Assembly (NCBI RefSeq): GCF_030929555.1
Contig: NZ_JAVFVT010000011.1
Coordinates: 1-64,000 of the forward strand
Length of the DNA stretch: 64,000 nucleotides
Origin: Paenibacillus sp. LHD-117
GTDB taxonomy: Bacteria; Bacillota; Bacilli; Paenibacillales; Paenibacillaceae
Reading direction: 5' to 3'
The position numbers and the translations under genes were made by a program. Each line of letters starts with the position of its first letter. Position 1 is the first letter of the stretch. The notes below the pieces were generated by a model. It made no database searches, was not told where the DNA came from, and saw only the letters and a program-made list of their open reading frames with translations. Shown here piece after piece: positions 43,542 to 51,470 of this stretch.

Positions 43542-43557
43542 GGAGGCGCTTACTACC

Positions 43558-44271
43558 ATGCTTCGATTTATGTTCGGCGAGACGGAGAGGGAGCCTGCCG
43601 GAGGCTTGGAGGAGACCTACAAGCTGATGGAGCAGTTTGCCGGGATCGCTTCGGCGCGAATTAAACAAGGCGCTCCCCAAGGAGACAAGCTTCGCAAATA
43701 CGAAGTATGGGCGAGAGGGCTGCGCGCTTCCTTGATGGAGCTTGAGCAAAGCCATTACGCCGCCAGTATCTTTAAGGAACGAATCGTTTCGGGTTCGGTG
43801 GAAGCGATGCTACCCGAGGAGAAGCTGGATTACGATCGGTACGTTTATTTCGACAAAAATGCGTTTATCCGCGTCTTCTCGTTGCTCGATAAGTTAGGAA
43901 CGCTGCTTAACGACATGCTCGAGATGAAGACAGAGCGGATCAAGCCGCACTTTTCTTATTTCACCGTGCTCCGCAACATGCGCGACCGCAACGTCCATCC
44001 GGAGCTGACCTGGAAGCTGAACGAGGCGAAGGAGCAATGCAAGGATGCGATGAATCGGCTGCGCAAGCGCAGAAATACGGAGATTCATTATATGAATTCG
44101 GAAATGCATGACGATCTGATCCAAAGTCAGAGGATGTACGGGGAAGAAATCAAGCTGGAGAATATCGGCAAGCAGGCGGAAGACTTGGCCGGCTGCTTGC
44201 ATATGGCCATCGAATCGTTGCGGCTGACCTTCCGCTATGCGAACTCGCTAATGCGAAGCAAGAGCCTATAA
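43558..44271 (+). CDS. Cthe_2314-family HEPN-domain protein
   Basis: A 237-residue, mostly helical soluble protein. I recognise it as the Cthe_2314 family common in Paenibacillus. The HEPN-like motif RxxxxH is visible in RKRRNTEIHYMNSE (Arg and His four apart), with RNMRDRNVHPELT just before it. HEPN proteins are often RNases or nucleotide-binding partners, but no MNT antitoxin gene is adjacent, so a toxin-antitoxin role is not supported. It starts 17 bases after the UbiD stop with an AAGGAGG ribosome site and lies 17 bases before the SDR gene, in one operon. Confidence 0.8.
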   Translation: MLRFMFGETEREPAGGLEETYKLMEQFAGIASARIKQGAPQGDKLRKYEVWARGLRASLMELEQSHYAASIFKERIVSGSVEAMLPEEKLDYDRYVYFDKNAFIRVFSLLDKLGTLLNDMLEMKTERIKPHFSYFTVLRNMRDRNVHPELTWKLNEAKEQCKDAMNRLRKRRNTEIHYMNSEMHDDLIQSQRMYGEEIKLENIGKQAEDLAGCLHMAIESLRLTFRYANSLMRSKSL

Positions 44272-44288
44272 TCCCGGGAGAGGGTGGA

Positions 44289-45074
44289 ATGCGCGTGGAG
44301 CTGAAAGGCAGAACGGCATTGGTGACCGGGAGCGCCAAGGGACTTGGGAAAAGAACGGCGCTTCAGCTTGCCCAACAAGGATGCAATGTCATTATTAATT
44401 ATTTGGAGTCCGAGCAGGACGCATGGGAAGTCAAGCGGACGATCGAAGCCATGGGTGTCGGCGCGATTACGGTTCAGGCGGATATCGCGACGATCGAAGG
44501 AGCGCATAAGCTCGCCGACGAGGCGGAATCTTGGGCCGGCGGCGTCGACATCCTCGTCAATAACGCGGGGCCGTTCGTCCGCAAGCGCAAGCTGTTCAGC
44601 GATTACGACGAAGAGACGATAATCCGTCTGTTGCATGGCAACCTGCTTAGCGTCATGCTCCTCGACCATCGGCTCCTGCCCCACATGAGAAAGCAAAAGT
44701 GGGGGCGCATCGTTCACTTCGGCTTCGGCCATGCCAACGAGGCGCGCGCATGGCCGCATCGCGCGGTATACGCCGCGGCCAAGACGGGCCTCGTTTCTTT
44801 CACCAAGTCGCTGGCGGTCGAGGAAGCGCCGTTCGGCATTACGGTCAATCTGATCGGACCCGGCGATATCCGCGGAGCGAACAAGGAGCGGTCGATCGAG
44901 GAGGCGGAGAACGAACATGATCCGGAATCGCCGCTCGGGAGACCCGGAACCGGCGAAGACGTCGCCAGGGTGATCTTGTTTCTTTGCGAGAACAAGTCGA
45001 GCTTCCTGACGGGCAACGTGATCGATGTCACGGGCGGCTTCGATCCGATCAGGGCTAACATTAAAGACCTTTAA
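44289..45074 (+). CDS. SDR-family oxidoreductase (FabG/PTR1-like), catalytic Ser not evident
   Basis: A 261-residue short-chain dehydrogenase. The NAD(P) motif is ALVTGSAKGLGKRTAL, the structural motif is DILVNNAGPF and the active site has YAAAKTG (Tyr and Lys). Where most SDRs have the catalytic Ser 13 residues before the Tyr, this protein reads GRIVHFGFGHANEA, with His at that place. DVTGGFDPIR ends the fold. The IxxFGF sequence resembles pteridine-reductase-like SDRs. The substrate is therefore open. It closes the ctaA-UbiD-HEPN-SDR run and ends at a shared terminator. Confidence 0.9.
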   Translation: MRVELKGRTALVTGSAKGLGKRTALQLAQQGCNVIINYLESEQDAWEVKRTIEAMGVGAITVQADIATIEGAHKLADEAESWAGGVDILVNNAGPFVRKRKLFSDYDEETIIRLLHGNLLSVMLLDHRLLPHMRKQKWGRIVHFGFGHANEARAWPHRAVYAAAKTGLVSFTKSLAVEEAPFGITVNLIGPGDIRGANKERSIEEAENEHDPESPLGRPGTGEDVARVILFLCENKSSFLTGNVIDVTGGFDPIRANIKDL

Positions 45075-45086
45075 ATGGGTCAGCTC

Positions 45087-45145
45087 CAAAAAAAGAGTCT
45101 TATCCGGTGCAGGCAATCGCCTCATCCGAATAAGACTCTTTGTTT
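45087..45145. terminator. Bidirectional terminator between SDR and nfu genes
   Basis: A 15-bp stem with one mismatch (45092-45106 with 45127-45141) has AAAAAAA on the left and TGTTTCTT on the right. It serves both convergent genes. Confidence 0.88.
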
Positions 45146-45146
45146 C

Positions 45147-45392
45147 TTAGAATACTTGAACGACTTCGACTACACCGTCGACTTCTTCAAGCAAAGCGCG
45201 TTCGATACCGGCTTTCAGCGTGATTGTCGAGCTAGGGCAGCTGCCGCATGCGCCCATTAGGCGCAGCTTCACGATGCCGTCCTCCACGTCAACCAATTCT
45301 ACGTCGCCGCCGTCGCGTTGCAGGAAGGGACGAAGCTTATCCAGTACGTCCAACACTTCGTCGTACATTGTTTCTTGTACTTGTTCACTCAT
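45147..45392 (-). CDS. yutI: NifU C-terminal-like (Nfu) Fe-S scaffold protein
   Basis: An 81-residue Nfu-type protein that carries and transfers iron-sulfur clusters. It is a bare NifU C-terminal domain with [20 protein letters not shown] and the cluster motif [18 protein letters not shown] (CxxC). The length matches Bacillus YutI. Read alone on the minus strand, divergent from yuzB 92 bases away; the same set (yutI, yuzB, yutJ) is grouped in Bacillus. ATG follows AAAGGAGTGG. Confidence 0.95.
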   Translation of the reverse strand: MSEQVQETMYDEVLDVLDKLRPFLQRDGGDVELVDVEDGIVKLRLMGACGSCPSSTITLKAGIERALLEEVDGVVEVVQVF

Positions 45393-45484
45393 TGCAATCC
45401 ACTCCTTTCTCCCCTATTATAGTACAAAGCGAAGCAGATGAAAATGGTTCGCAATCCGCAATCCTAAAAGTCAGGTGATTATAG

Positions 45485-45760
45485 ATGATAAAACCGATGA
45501 TCGAATTTTGCGCAAGCAACATGCACCATGGAACCGACGAAGTCATGCGCCGCTTCGAAGAAGACGATGACTTCGAAGTGAACGAATACGGCTGTCTCGG
45601 CAACTGCGGCGAATGTTACTTGAAGCCTTACGCCTTAGTGGACGGCACCATTGTAGCCGTCGACGACGTTCTTGAGCTGTACGAGGCGGTGCTGGCGTCG
45701 ATCAAGCAGCAGAAAGCCGATCAAGAAGCGTTGGACAAGCTGCTGGACGATCTTCCATAA
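45485..45760 (+). CDS. yuzB: YuzB-family (DUF1450) protein
   Basis: A 91-residue small protein of the YuzB/DUF1450 family, probably thioredoxin-like. Cysteines are in MIEFCASNMHHG and in YGCLGNCGECYLKPYALVDG, which could hold an Fe-S cluster or disulfide. LGNCGECYxKPYALVDG is the family signature. Its neighbours are an Fe-S scaffold and an NADH dehydrogenase-like protein, so it may serve electron transfer or cluster traffic. The AGTCAGGTGATT ribosome region is modest. Convergent with yutJ. Confidence 0.93.
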   Translation: MIKPMIEFCASNMHHGTDEVMRRFEEDDDFEVNEYGCLGNCGECYLKPYALVDGTIVAVDDVLELYEAVLASIKQQKADQEALDKLLDDLP

Positions 45761-45811
45761 CGGTATGCCGACATAGCCGGAGCTTCGTTGACATGCCGCT
45801 TAAGGGCCATT

Positions 45812-46879
45812 TTAGCCGAGATGACGCTTGGAGCGCCACAGCACGCCGCTCTTGACGAGGCGCGGCACGCGGCCGAGAATAGGCGTGCCGCCCATGAGGC
45901 CGAATCCGCTCTTTTTGCCTAGGGAACCGAGCACGCCCTTCAGCTTGATCTTCCCGAGGCGAGGCGTCTTGTCATGCCAGATCGCCTGGAGCACCTCCGT
46001 GATTTGTTTGCCCTGCGCGCCGGCAGCTTGACCGCTAGGCGAGAACGGCAGCGACGCGCAGTCGCCAACTACGTACACGTTCGTGTAAGCCGGAAGTTGG
46101 TGATACGCGTTTAGGATCAGTCGGCCTTGATTGTCCTTGGGCAAATCGATCCGCTGGACGAGCTCGACGGGCTGGATGCCGGCCGTCCATACCGTCACGT
46201 CGGTAAAGATCGATTCGGAGGAATTGGCATCGTATAGTTGTCCTTGCTCCAGACGCGTCAGCGCGACATGGCCGCGCATTTCGACCTGATGCTCCATGAA
46301 CCAGTCCGCGACGAAATTTTGCAGTCTTCCCGGGAAAGCGGATAGTACGCTCGGTCCGCGGTCGAGGATTCGAATGTTCAGGTCTGGACGGCTTTCCCTC
46401 AGCTCCGCCGCGACTTCCACCCCGCTTAACCCGCCTCCGACGATCGTCACTTGACCGTATGGCTTCACGTCATTAAGCTGCGCGTACGTTCTTCTCGAAG
46501 CCGAGAACGTCTGGATGCTCGTCGAGAATTGCTCCGCTCCTTCAATGCCGTGGTATTTGTCCGTGCAGCCAAGGCCGATGACGAGCCAGTCGTAGGAGAT
46601 CGGTTCGTGGCCTTCCACCATGACCAGTTCGTTCTCCATATCGATTCCCGTAATTTCGCCGTAAGCGTATTGCACGCGCGGATCGTTCGGGAACTTCACC
46701 CGCAGCTCGAGATCCGATACCGTACCCGCAGCCAGCGCGTAATATTCCGTCTTAAGCCCTTGGAACGGCATGCGGTCGACGAGCAGGATCGACACGTCGT
46801 GCGGCAATTGCTGTTCGATCAATTCGTTCACGCTGGCGGTGCCGCCGTAGCCGCCTCCCAGAATAACTACTTTTCTCAT
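45812..46879 (-). CDS. yutJ: Type II NADH dehydrogenase-like FAD oxidoreductase (YutJ)
   Basis: A 355-residue flavoprotein. The FAD motif is KVVILGGGYGGTASVNEL, the NAD motif is QVTIVGGGLSGVEVAAEL, and VYVVGDCASLPFSPSGQAAG closes the FAD domain. DWLVIGLGCTDKYHGIEG is the usual GxG connection. It is shorter than the 390-405 residues of Ndh and has no clear C-terminal membrane anchor, as for Bacillus YutJ. It probably passes electrons from NADH to quinone. Start at 46879 was chosen for GGAG upstream and the immediate FAD motif. It follows mqnE by 62 bases on the same strand. Confidence 0.92.
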   Translation of the reverse strand: MRKVVILGGGYGGTASVNELIEQQLPHDVSILLVDRMPFQGLKTEYYALAAGTVSDLELRVKFPNDPRVQYAYGEITGIDMENELVMVEGHEPISYDWLVIGLGCTDKYHGIEGAEQFSTSIQTFSASRRTYAQLNDVKPYGQVTIVGGGLSGVEVAAELRESRPDLNIRILDRGPSVLSAFPGRLQNFVADWFMEHQVEMRGHVALTRLEQGQLYDANSSESIFTDVTVWTAGIQPVELVQRIDLPKDNQGRLILNAYHQLPAYTNVYVVGDCASLPFSPSGQAAGAQGKQITEVLQAIWHDKTPRLGKIKLKGVLGSLGKKSGFGLMGGTPILGRVPRLVKSGVLWRSKRHLG

Positions 46880-46941
46880 TGGTTCTCCAGCTCCACGATT
46901 CGTGATGTGATTGTAGGTTGCGCCTACATCAGGGGGATTAC

Positions 46942-48045
46942 TCATTCATAAATTTTGATTTCGTTGTAGAAAGTGTCACGTTCGACCGGGATTCTTCCCG
47001 CGCCCTTGATGAGCCATATCAGATCCTCGCGCGTAATGCCTTCGGGGGTCAGCGCGCCCGCAGCATGGCTGATCTTCTCCTTCACGATCGTGCCGTGCGC
47101 GTCGGAAGCGCCCATCGTAAGGGCAACCTGCGTCAGCTGCACACCGATATTGATGAAGTAAGCTTTGATATGCTGGAAGTTATCCAGCATGAGGCGGCTG
47201 ATCGCGATCGTCTTCAAATCCTCGAACGCCGAGTTGCGGCGGCGGATGCCGGCCTTCGGATTAATCGGCTGCATGGACAGCGGAATGAACACGAGGAAGC
47301 CGTTCGTCTCGTCTTGAAGCTCGCGAATATGCATCAGATGGCGGATCCGGTCTTCCTTCGATTCGATGGAGCCGTACAGCATCGTCGTATGCGTGCGAAG
47401 GCCGAGCTGATGGGCTGTGCGATGAACCTCCAAGTATTGCGTGACATCCGCCTTGTCGACGCGCATTTTTTTGCGGTAGTGGTCGGACAGAATTTCAGCT
47501 CCGCCGCCGGTGAGCGACTGAAGGCCTGCCTTCATAAGCTCTTCGAGCACTTCCTTGTACGACAATCCGCTAATGCGGGAGAAAAAGTCGATCTCCGCAG
47601 CCGTATAAGCTTTCAGCGTTACGTCGGGGAACCGTGCTTTGAGCGCCTTTAGGGAGTCGACGTAATACTGGAACGGCACATGCGGATTATGGCCGCCGAC
47701 GATATGGAACTCCCGGACGCCAGGGTGGAAATGCTGCTCCACGTAGCGGATCATTTCTTCGCCGCTAAGCGTGTACGCTCCGGGATCTCCTTCATCCTTG
47801 CGGAAGTTGCAGAACGCGCAATGCGCTTCGCATACGTTGGTGAAGTAGAGGCTCATGTTCTCGATGAAATAAACCTTCTTCCCGTTCTTGCGAAGTGCAA
47901 CCTCGTTGGCGAGCTGTCCGATCGTCAACAAGTCTTCCGATTGATATAAGAAAACGCCGTCTTCGAGCGATAGGCGCTCTCCATGACGCACTTTTTCGAT
48001 AATGGACTGCATGTGTTTCTCTTGCGTAGGTACGATCACGTTCAT
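46942..48045 (-). CDS. mqnE: Aminofutalosine synthase (radical SAM)
   Basis: A 367-residue radical SAM enzyme that joins the enolpyruvyl ether of 3-[(1-carboxyvinyl)oxy]benzoate with SAM to give aminofutalosine, the first committed part of the futalosine menaquinone pathway. The cluster motif is VCEAHCAFCNFRKDEGD (CxxxCxxC). HIVGGHNPHVPFQYYVD, KAYTAAEIDFFSRISGLSY and QSLTGGGAEILSD are MqnE signatures. Start at 48045 follows AAGGAGG by 8 bases. It is grouped with the quinone-linked yutJ. The organism therefore likely lacks the classical Men pathway. Confidence 0.95.
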   Translation of the reverse strand: MNVIVPTQEKHMQSIIEKVRHGERLSLEDGVFLYQSEDLLTIGQLANEVALRKNGKKVYFIENMSLYFTNVCEAHCAFCNFRKDEGDPGAYTLSGEEMIRYVEQHFHPGVREFHIVGGHNPHVPFQYYVDSLKALKARFPDVTLKAYTAAEIDFFSRISGLSYKEVLEELMKAGLQSLTGGGAEILSDHYRKKMRVDKADVTQYLEVHRTAHQLGLRTHTTMLYGSIESKEDRIRHLMHIRELQDETNGFLVFIPLSMQPINPKAGIRRRNSAFEDLKTIAISRLMLDNFQHIKAYFINIGVQLTQVALTMGASDAHGTIVKEKISHAAGALTPEGITREDLIWLIKGAGRIPVERDTFYNEIKIYE

Positions 48046-48248
48046 AGCGAAGCCTCCTTCGACCCCGTATCGAATCATGGATGAAAGATCGGGATCAAGT
48101 ATGATACAAACAGGATGTTTGTGAAAAAAATAACATACAATTGCGTCTAATTTTCTGTAACTATTATAAACCTCACACGTAGCATGGGCAACAAAAAAAG
48201 TATTTGGCAGCGAAAAACCGGGTATCCGCGGTTTCCAAAGATCAAACC

Positions 48249-48277
48249 TTGAGCAAGCCGGCGCACTGGAGTATACT
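48249..48277 (+). promoter_or_regulatory. Sigma-A promoter of the HesB gene
   Basis: TTGAGC (48249-48254), a 17-base spacer and TATACT (48272-48277), 31 bases before the gene start. Confidence 0.75.
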
Positions 48278-48308
48278 ATGGATAAGTAAGTGAATGGAGG
48301 GATGAAGC

Positions 48309-48671
48309 ATGATCACGATCAGTGGGCTTGCATCTGAGAAGATAAAGGATATGCTGGAGCAAGAGGCGACGCCGGGATTATTTTTGCGCGTAGGCGTTAA
48401 GGAAGGCGGCTGCAGCGGCTTCTCGTACGGCATGGGATTCGACGACGAAGTAAACGAGGGCGACCAAACGCTGGATTCCGGCGGACTGAAGGTCGTCGTG
48501 GATGCGGAAAGCATCAAATATTTGAACGGACTGATTATCGATTACAAGGAATCCGCCATGGGCGGCGGCTTCACGATCGACAATCCGAACGCCAGCGTGA
48601 CATGCGGCTGCGGTTCCTCGTTCCGTACGGCGACGGATGCCGGTAAGCCTGCGGAAGCGGGCGAGTGTTAA
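48309..48671 (+). CDS. HesB/IscA/ErpA-family iron-sulfur carrier
   Basis: A 120-residue A-type Fe-S carrier. The three conserved cysteines are present: GVKEGGCSGFSYGM and the C-terminal VTCGCGSSFRT. GLFLRVGV and FTIDNPNASVTCG are family motifs. It ends with a short tail (DAGKPAEAGEC) carrying an extra Cys. It probably passes clusters to client proteins. Start follows AATGGAGGGATGAAGC. Its neighbours mqnE (a [4Fe-4S] enzyme) and Nfu place it in an Fe-S/quinone block. It ends at a clear terminator. Confidence 0.94.
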   Translation: MITISGLASEKIKDMLEQEATPGLFLRVGVKEGGCSGFSYGMGFDDEVNEGDQTLDSGGLKVVVDAESIKYLNGLIIDYKESAMGGGFTIDNPNASVTCGCGSSFRTATDAGKPAEAGEC

Positions 48672-48711
48672 TCGTCCGTGCGACCTTTTTGATGCAACGA
48701 TAAAATCGGAT

Positions 48712-48765
48712 AACCTCCTGAGCGACCGGGCGAATACGGCCCGGCAATCCGGGAGGTTTTTCTAT
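48712..48765 (+). terminator. Terminator of the HesB gene
   Basis: AACCTCC (48712-48718) pairs with GGAGGTT (48752-48758), with an inner CCGGGC/GGCCCGG stem, followed by TTTTCTATTTTT. Confidence 0.88.
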
Positions 48766-48846
48766 TTTTGCCCCAAGGATTGTCGCCCGGCATTCGGGGG
48801 AAGCGTATAATGGTAATAACCTTTCACTACATATGGAATAGGATGA

Positions 48847-50679
48847 ATGCTTATGCTTCGGCCGTTCGGATGGAGTGTCCGCGATTTTCGCGCAATCTAT
48901 AAGAAGCTGCTCGTGTTCGAATATTTGTTTATGCTTCTGACCAGCTTCGCGGTCCTTCCGATCCTCAACTATATATTCAACAAAATCATGTGGGTGCTCG
49001 GCACCGGTTCTTTGCTGAATAACGACGTATACAGAATCGGGTACAGCTACGAGGGATTAACGGGATTGATCGTCATCGGCGTGATCGCTTCGTTCGTGCT
49101 GTTCATCGAATTCGGCGTCGTCATCACGATTGCGCAGAAACATTATTTCGGGCAAAATGTGTTGATATCCGATGCGTTGTGGACGACGCTGAGGCAGGCG
49201 CCGAGGCTGTTCGGCTTCGGTCTCGTACAGCTGGTGTTTTTCCTCCTGGTGCTTATTCCGTTCGTCGACTCGCCGCTGTCTGCCGCGTTTTACCGGCTGT
49301 TCAACGTGCCGATTTTCTTGAATAAGCGAGTGTTCGACTCTTCTCAGCTCATGCTCGTATTATACGCGCTGCTGCTGCTCGCCGCGCTGTACACCGTGCT
49401 TCGCTGGATATTCGTCCTGCACTTTATCGTGCTCGAAGGCCAGAGCATTACAGAGGCCATCCGCAACAGTCTCGCGCTGACGAGGAGCAAGCGGCTACGG
49501 TTGTTCTTCTCCTTGTTTCTGCTGAACGGCATCGTGCTGGGCGTCGGTTTTGCCTTGATTTCATCGATCTCGTATTTGCCCGCGTGGCTGGATAACAACG
49601 TGCTTAAGCTGTTCACGGATCATTACACGCTGACGTTATCGACGCTGCTTGCCTATATGTTTACGTTATCGCTTATCCCGTTCAACATCATTTATTTGAC
49701 CCGCTTGTATTACGATTACGGCCAGCGCTTCGGCATCGAGGCGGAGGACCGGCTCGAGCTCAAGCGGAGTCCGCTGCTCGGCAGATTAGAGAAGCGGATC
49801 ACGGGCATGCTGGAAGGCGTGCAGAGGAAACGCGCCGTTTACGCTTCGCTCGCGATCATCTATGTTTGTCTGGCGCTGTTGGTCAGCTACTCGACCAATG
49901 ACAACCTCGTCTACGCGAAGTGGGGCGTGCTCGTGTCCGCGCACCGGGGCGACAGCGAAGCCGCGCCCGAAAATTCGCTGCAATCGGTTCGGTCGGCAAT
50001 CGAGAAGGGTTTCCAATCGGTCGAGCTAGACGTACAGTTGACGAAGGACGGCACGGCCGTGCTGCATCACGATTATCAATTGCTTCGGATGGCCGGCGTG
50101 AAGAAACGCGTCAGCGAGCTGACGTTCGACCAGCTGGCGAAGCTGAGCATCGGAACGTACGATGCTCCGACGATGCCGGAAGATAACGAGGATGCGGAGG
50201 AAGGAAAGAAAGGCGAACCCGAAATCGTGCGGATTCCTTTATTGTCGGAGGTCCTGGCGGAAGCGCAGGGCAAGATCAAGCTGCTGCTCGACCTTAAGCC
50301 GTACGGAGACGGAGAGGCGCTGGTCCGGGAAGTCGTCGCGCTGGTCGATGCCTTCGAGATGGAGGAGGATGTGTACATCCAATCCTTCGACAGCAAGTCG
50401 CTCTCGCTTATCCGTTCGCTTAATCCGGATATTCGAATCGGTCAAATCCTCTATTTCGCCTTAGGCGATTTGACGACGCTCGACGTGGATTTCTATACGA
50501 TCGAACAAGTGATGCTGACCGACCAGCTCGTCGACCATGCGCATCGGAACGGCAGGGAAGTGTGGGTGTGGACGGTCAACAGCAGCCGCAACATGAAGGA
50601 AGTGCTGAAGTTTCGGATCGACGGGATCATTACCGATTACCCCGACCGGGCGCAGACAATGGTTGAGCTGAATCTCTAA
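48847..50679 (+). CDS. Membrane glycerophosphodiester phosphodiesterase (GDPD)
   Basis: A 610-residue protein in two parts. Residues 1 to about 345 form a GDPD membrane domain with about eight TM helices. The C-terminal 250 residues are a GDPD catalytic TIM barrel outside the membrane: VSAHRGDSEAAPENSLQSVR (HRG and ENS), SVELDVQLTKDGTAVLHHDY (Glu, Asp, His) and KIKLLLDLKPYGDGEALVRE. It hydrolyses glycerophosphodiesters or deacylated (lyso)phospholipid and teichoic acid-like chains. Monocistronic; the BceRS-type genes follow 38 bases later. Confidence 0.93.
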   Translation: MLMLRPFGWSVRDFRAIYKKLLVFEYLFMLLTSFAVLPILNYIFNKIMWVLGTGSLLNNDVYRIGYSYEGLTGLIVIGVIASFVLFIEFGVVITIAQKHYFGQNVLISDALWTTLRQAPRLFGFGLVQLVFFLLVLIPFVDSPLSAAFYRLFNVPIFLNKRVFDSSQLMLVLYALLLLAALYTVLRWIFVLHFIVLEGQSITEAIRNSLALTRSKRLRLFFSLFLLNGIVLGVGFALISSISYLPAWLDNNVLKLFTDHYTLTLSTLLAYMFTLSLIPFNIIYLTRLYYDYGQRFGIEAEDRLELKRSPLLGRLEKRITGMLEGVQRKRAVYASLAIIYVCLALLVSYSTNDNLVYAKWGVLVSAHRGDSEAAPENSLQSVRSAIEKGFQSVELDVQLTKDGTAVLHHDYQLLRMAGVKKRVSELTFDQLAKLSIGTYDAPTMPEDNEDAEEGKKGEPEIVRIPLLSEVLAEAQGKIKLLLDLKPYGDGEALVREVVALVDAFEMEEDVYIQSFDSKSLSLIRSLNPDIRIGQILYFALGDLTTLDVDFYTIEQVMLTDQLVDHAHRNGREVWVWTVNSSRNMKEVLKFRIDGIITDYPDRAQTMVELNL

Positions 50680-50717
50680 TGCGTGGCTTCTAGGAATGGG
50701 AATTTGGGAGGATCTTC

Positions 50718-51470
50718 ATGTACAAAATATTTATCGTGGAAGACGATGACAAGATTGCCTCGATTCTAGCGGGTAAAATGGAGCAATACGGCTACGTAGC
50801 CGCCGCGGCGACGAACTTCCGGGACTTGATGCCTCAGCTCGCGGCATTTGATCCGCAGCTGGTGCTGCTCGATATCAATCTGCCTTACTTCGACGGGTAT
50901 TACTGGTGCCGGCAAATTCGAATGCGTTCCAGCATGCCGATTATTTTCATCTCCGCTAGGGCAGGCGAGATGGATCAGGTGATGGCGCTCGAGAACGGCG
51001 GAGACGATTATATTACGAAGCCGATCGCGCTCGAATTGCTGATGGCGAAGGTGAGAGGCGCGCTTCGGCGCGTCTACGGCGAATATGCGGCTCCGGCGGC
51101 GACAGCCTTGACGGTTCATGGACAACCTGTCCCGGTGGCCGAGGATACCGGGCATGAGCTTGCGGCCGGCGAGCTCAAGCTTCATCTAAGCCGCAACGAA
51201 GCCGAATGGAGAGGACGGCGCGTCGAGCTGACCAAAAACGAGATTCTGCTCGCGGAATGTTTGCTTCGCAAGCCCGGACATGTCATTTCTAGGGAACAAT
51301 TGTTGGAGGCGTTATGGGACGACGTGCAGTTCGTCGACGACAACACGCTTACGGTGAACGTGACGCGGCTTCGCAAGAAACTTGAAGAGCTGGGCTTGCC
51401 GAAAGTCGTCGAGACGATCCGGGGACAAGGGTATAAGCTATCCCTGGAAGGAATGGAGGAACGGCAGTGA
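50718..51470 (+). CDS. bceR: BceR-type response regulator (OmpR family)
   Basis: A 250-residue response regulator. Receiver domain with KIFIVEDDDKIASIL, phospho-acceptor Asp52 (LVLLDINLPYFDG) and the Lys of DYITKPIA. The C-terminal winged helix (about 160-245) has WRGRRVELTKNEILLAECLL and FVDDNTLTVNVTRLRKKLEE, as in BceR/PsdR. It is followed by an overlapping histidine kinase and a BceAB-type transporter, the standard peptide-antibiotic resistance module. The target site candidate is at 52595-52608. Confidence 0.93.
   Translation: MYKIFIVEDDDKIASILAGKMEQYGYVAAAATNFRDLMPQLAAFDPQLVLLDINLPYFDGYYWCRQIRMRSSMPIIFISARAGEMDQVMALENGGDDYITKPIALELLMAKVRGALRRVYGEYAAPAATALTVHGQPVPVAEDTGHELAAGELKLHLSRNEAEWRGRRVELTKNEILLAECLLRKPGHVISREQLLEALWDDVQFVDDNTLTVNVTRLRKKLEELGLPKVVETIRGQGYKLSLEGMEERQ

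Noticed and set aside
43558..45074. HEPN and neighbouring genes as a toxin-antitoxin or defence system
   Set aside because: No MNT nucleotidyltransferase or antitoxin partner, and neighbours are metabolic genes in one operon.
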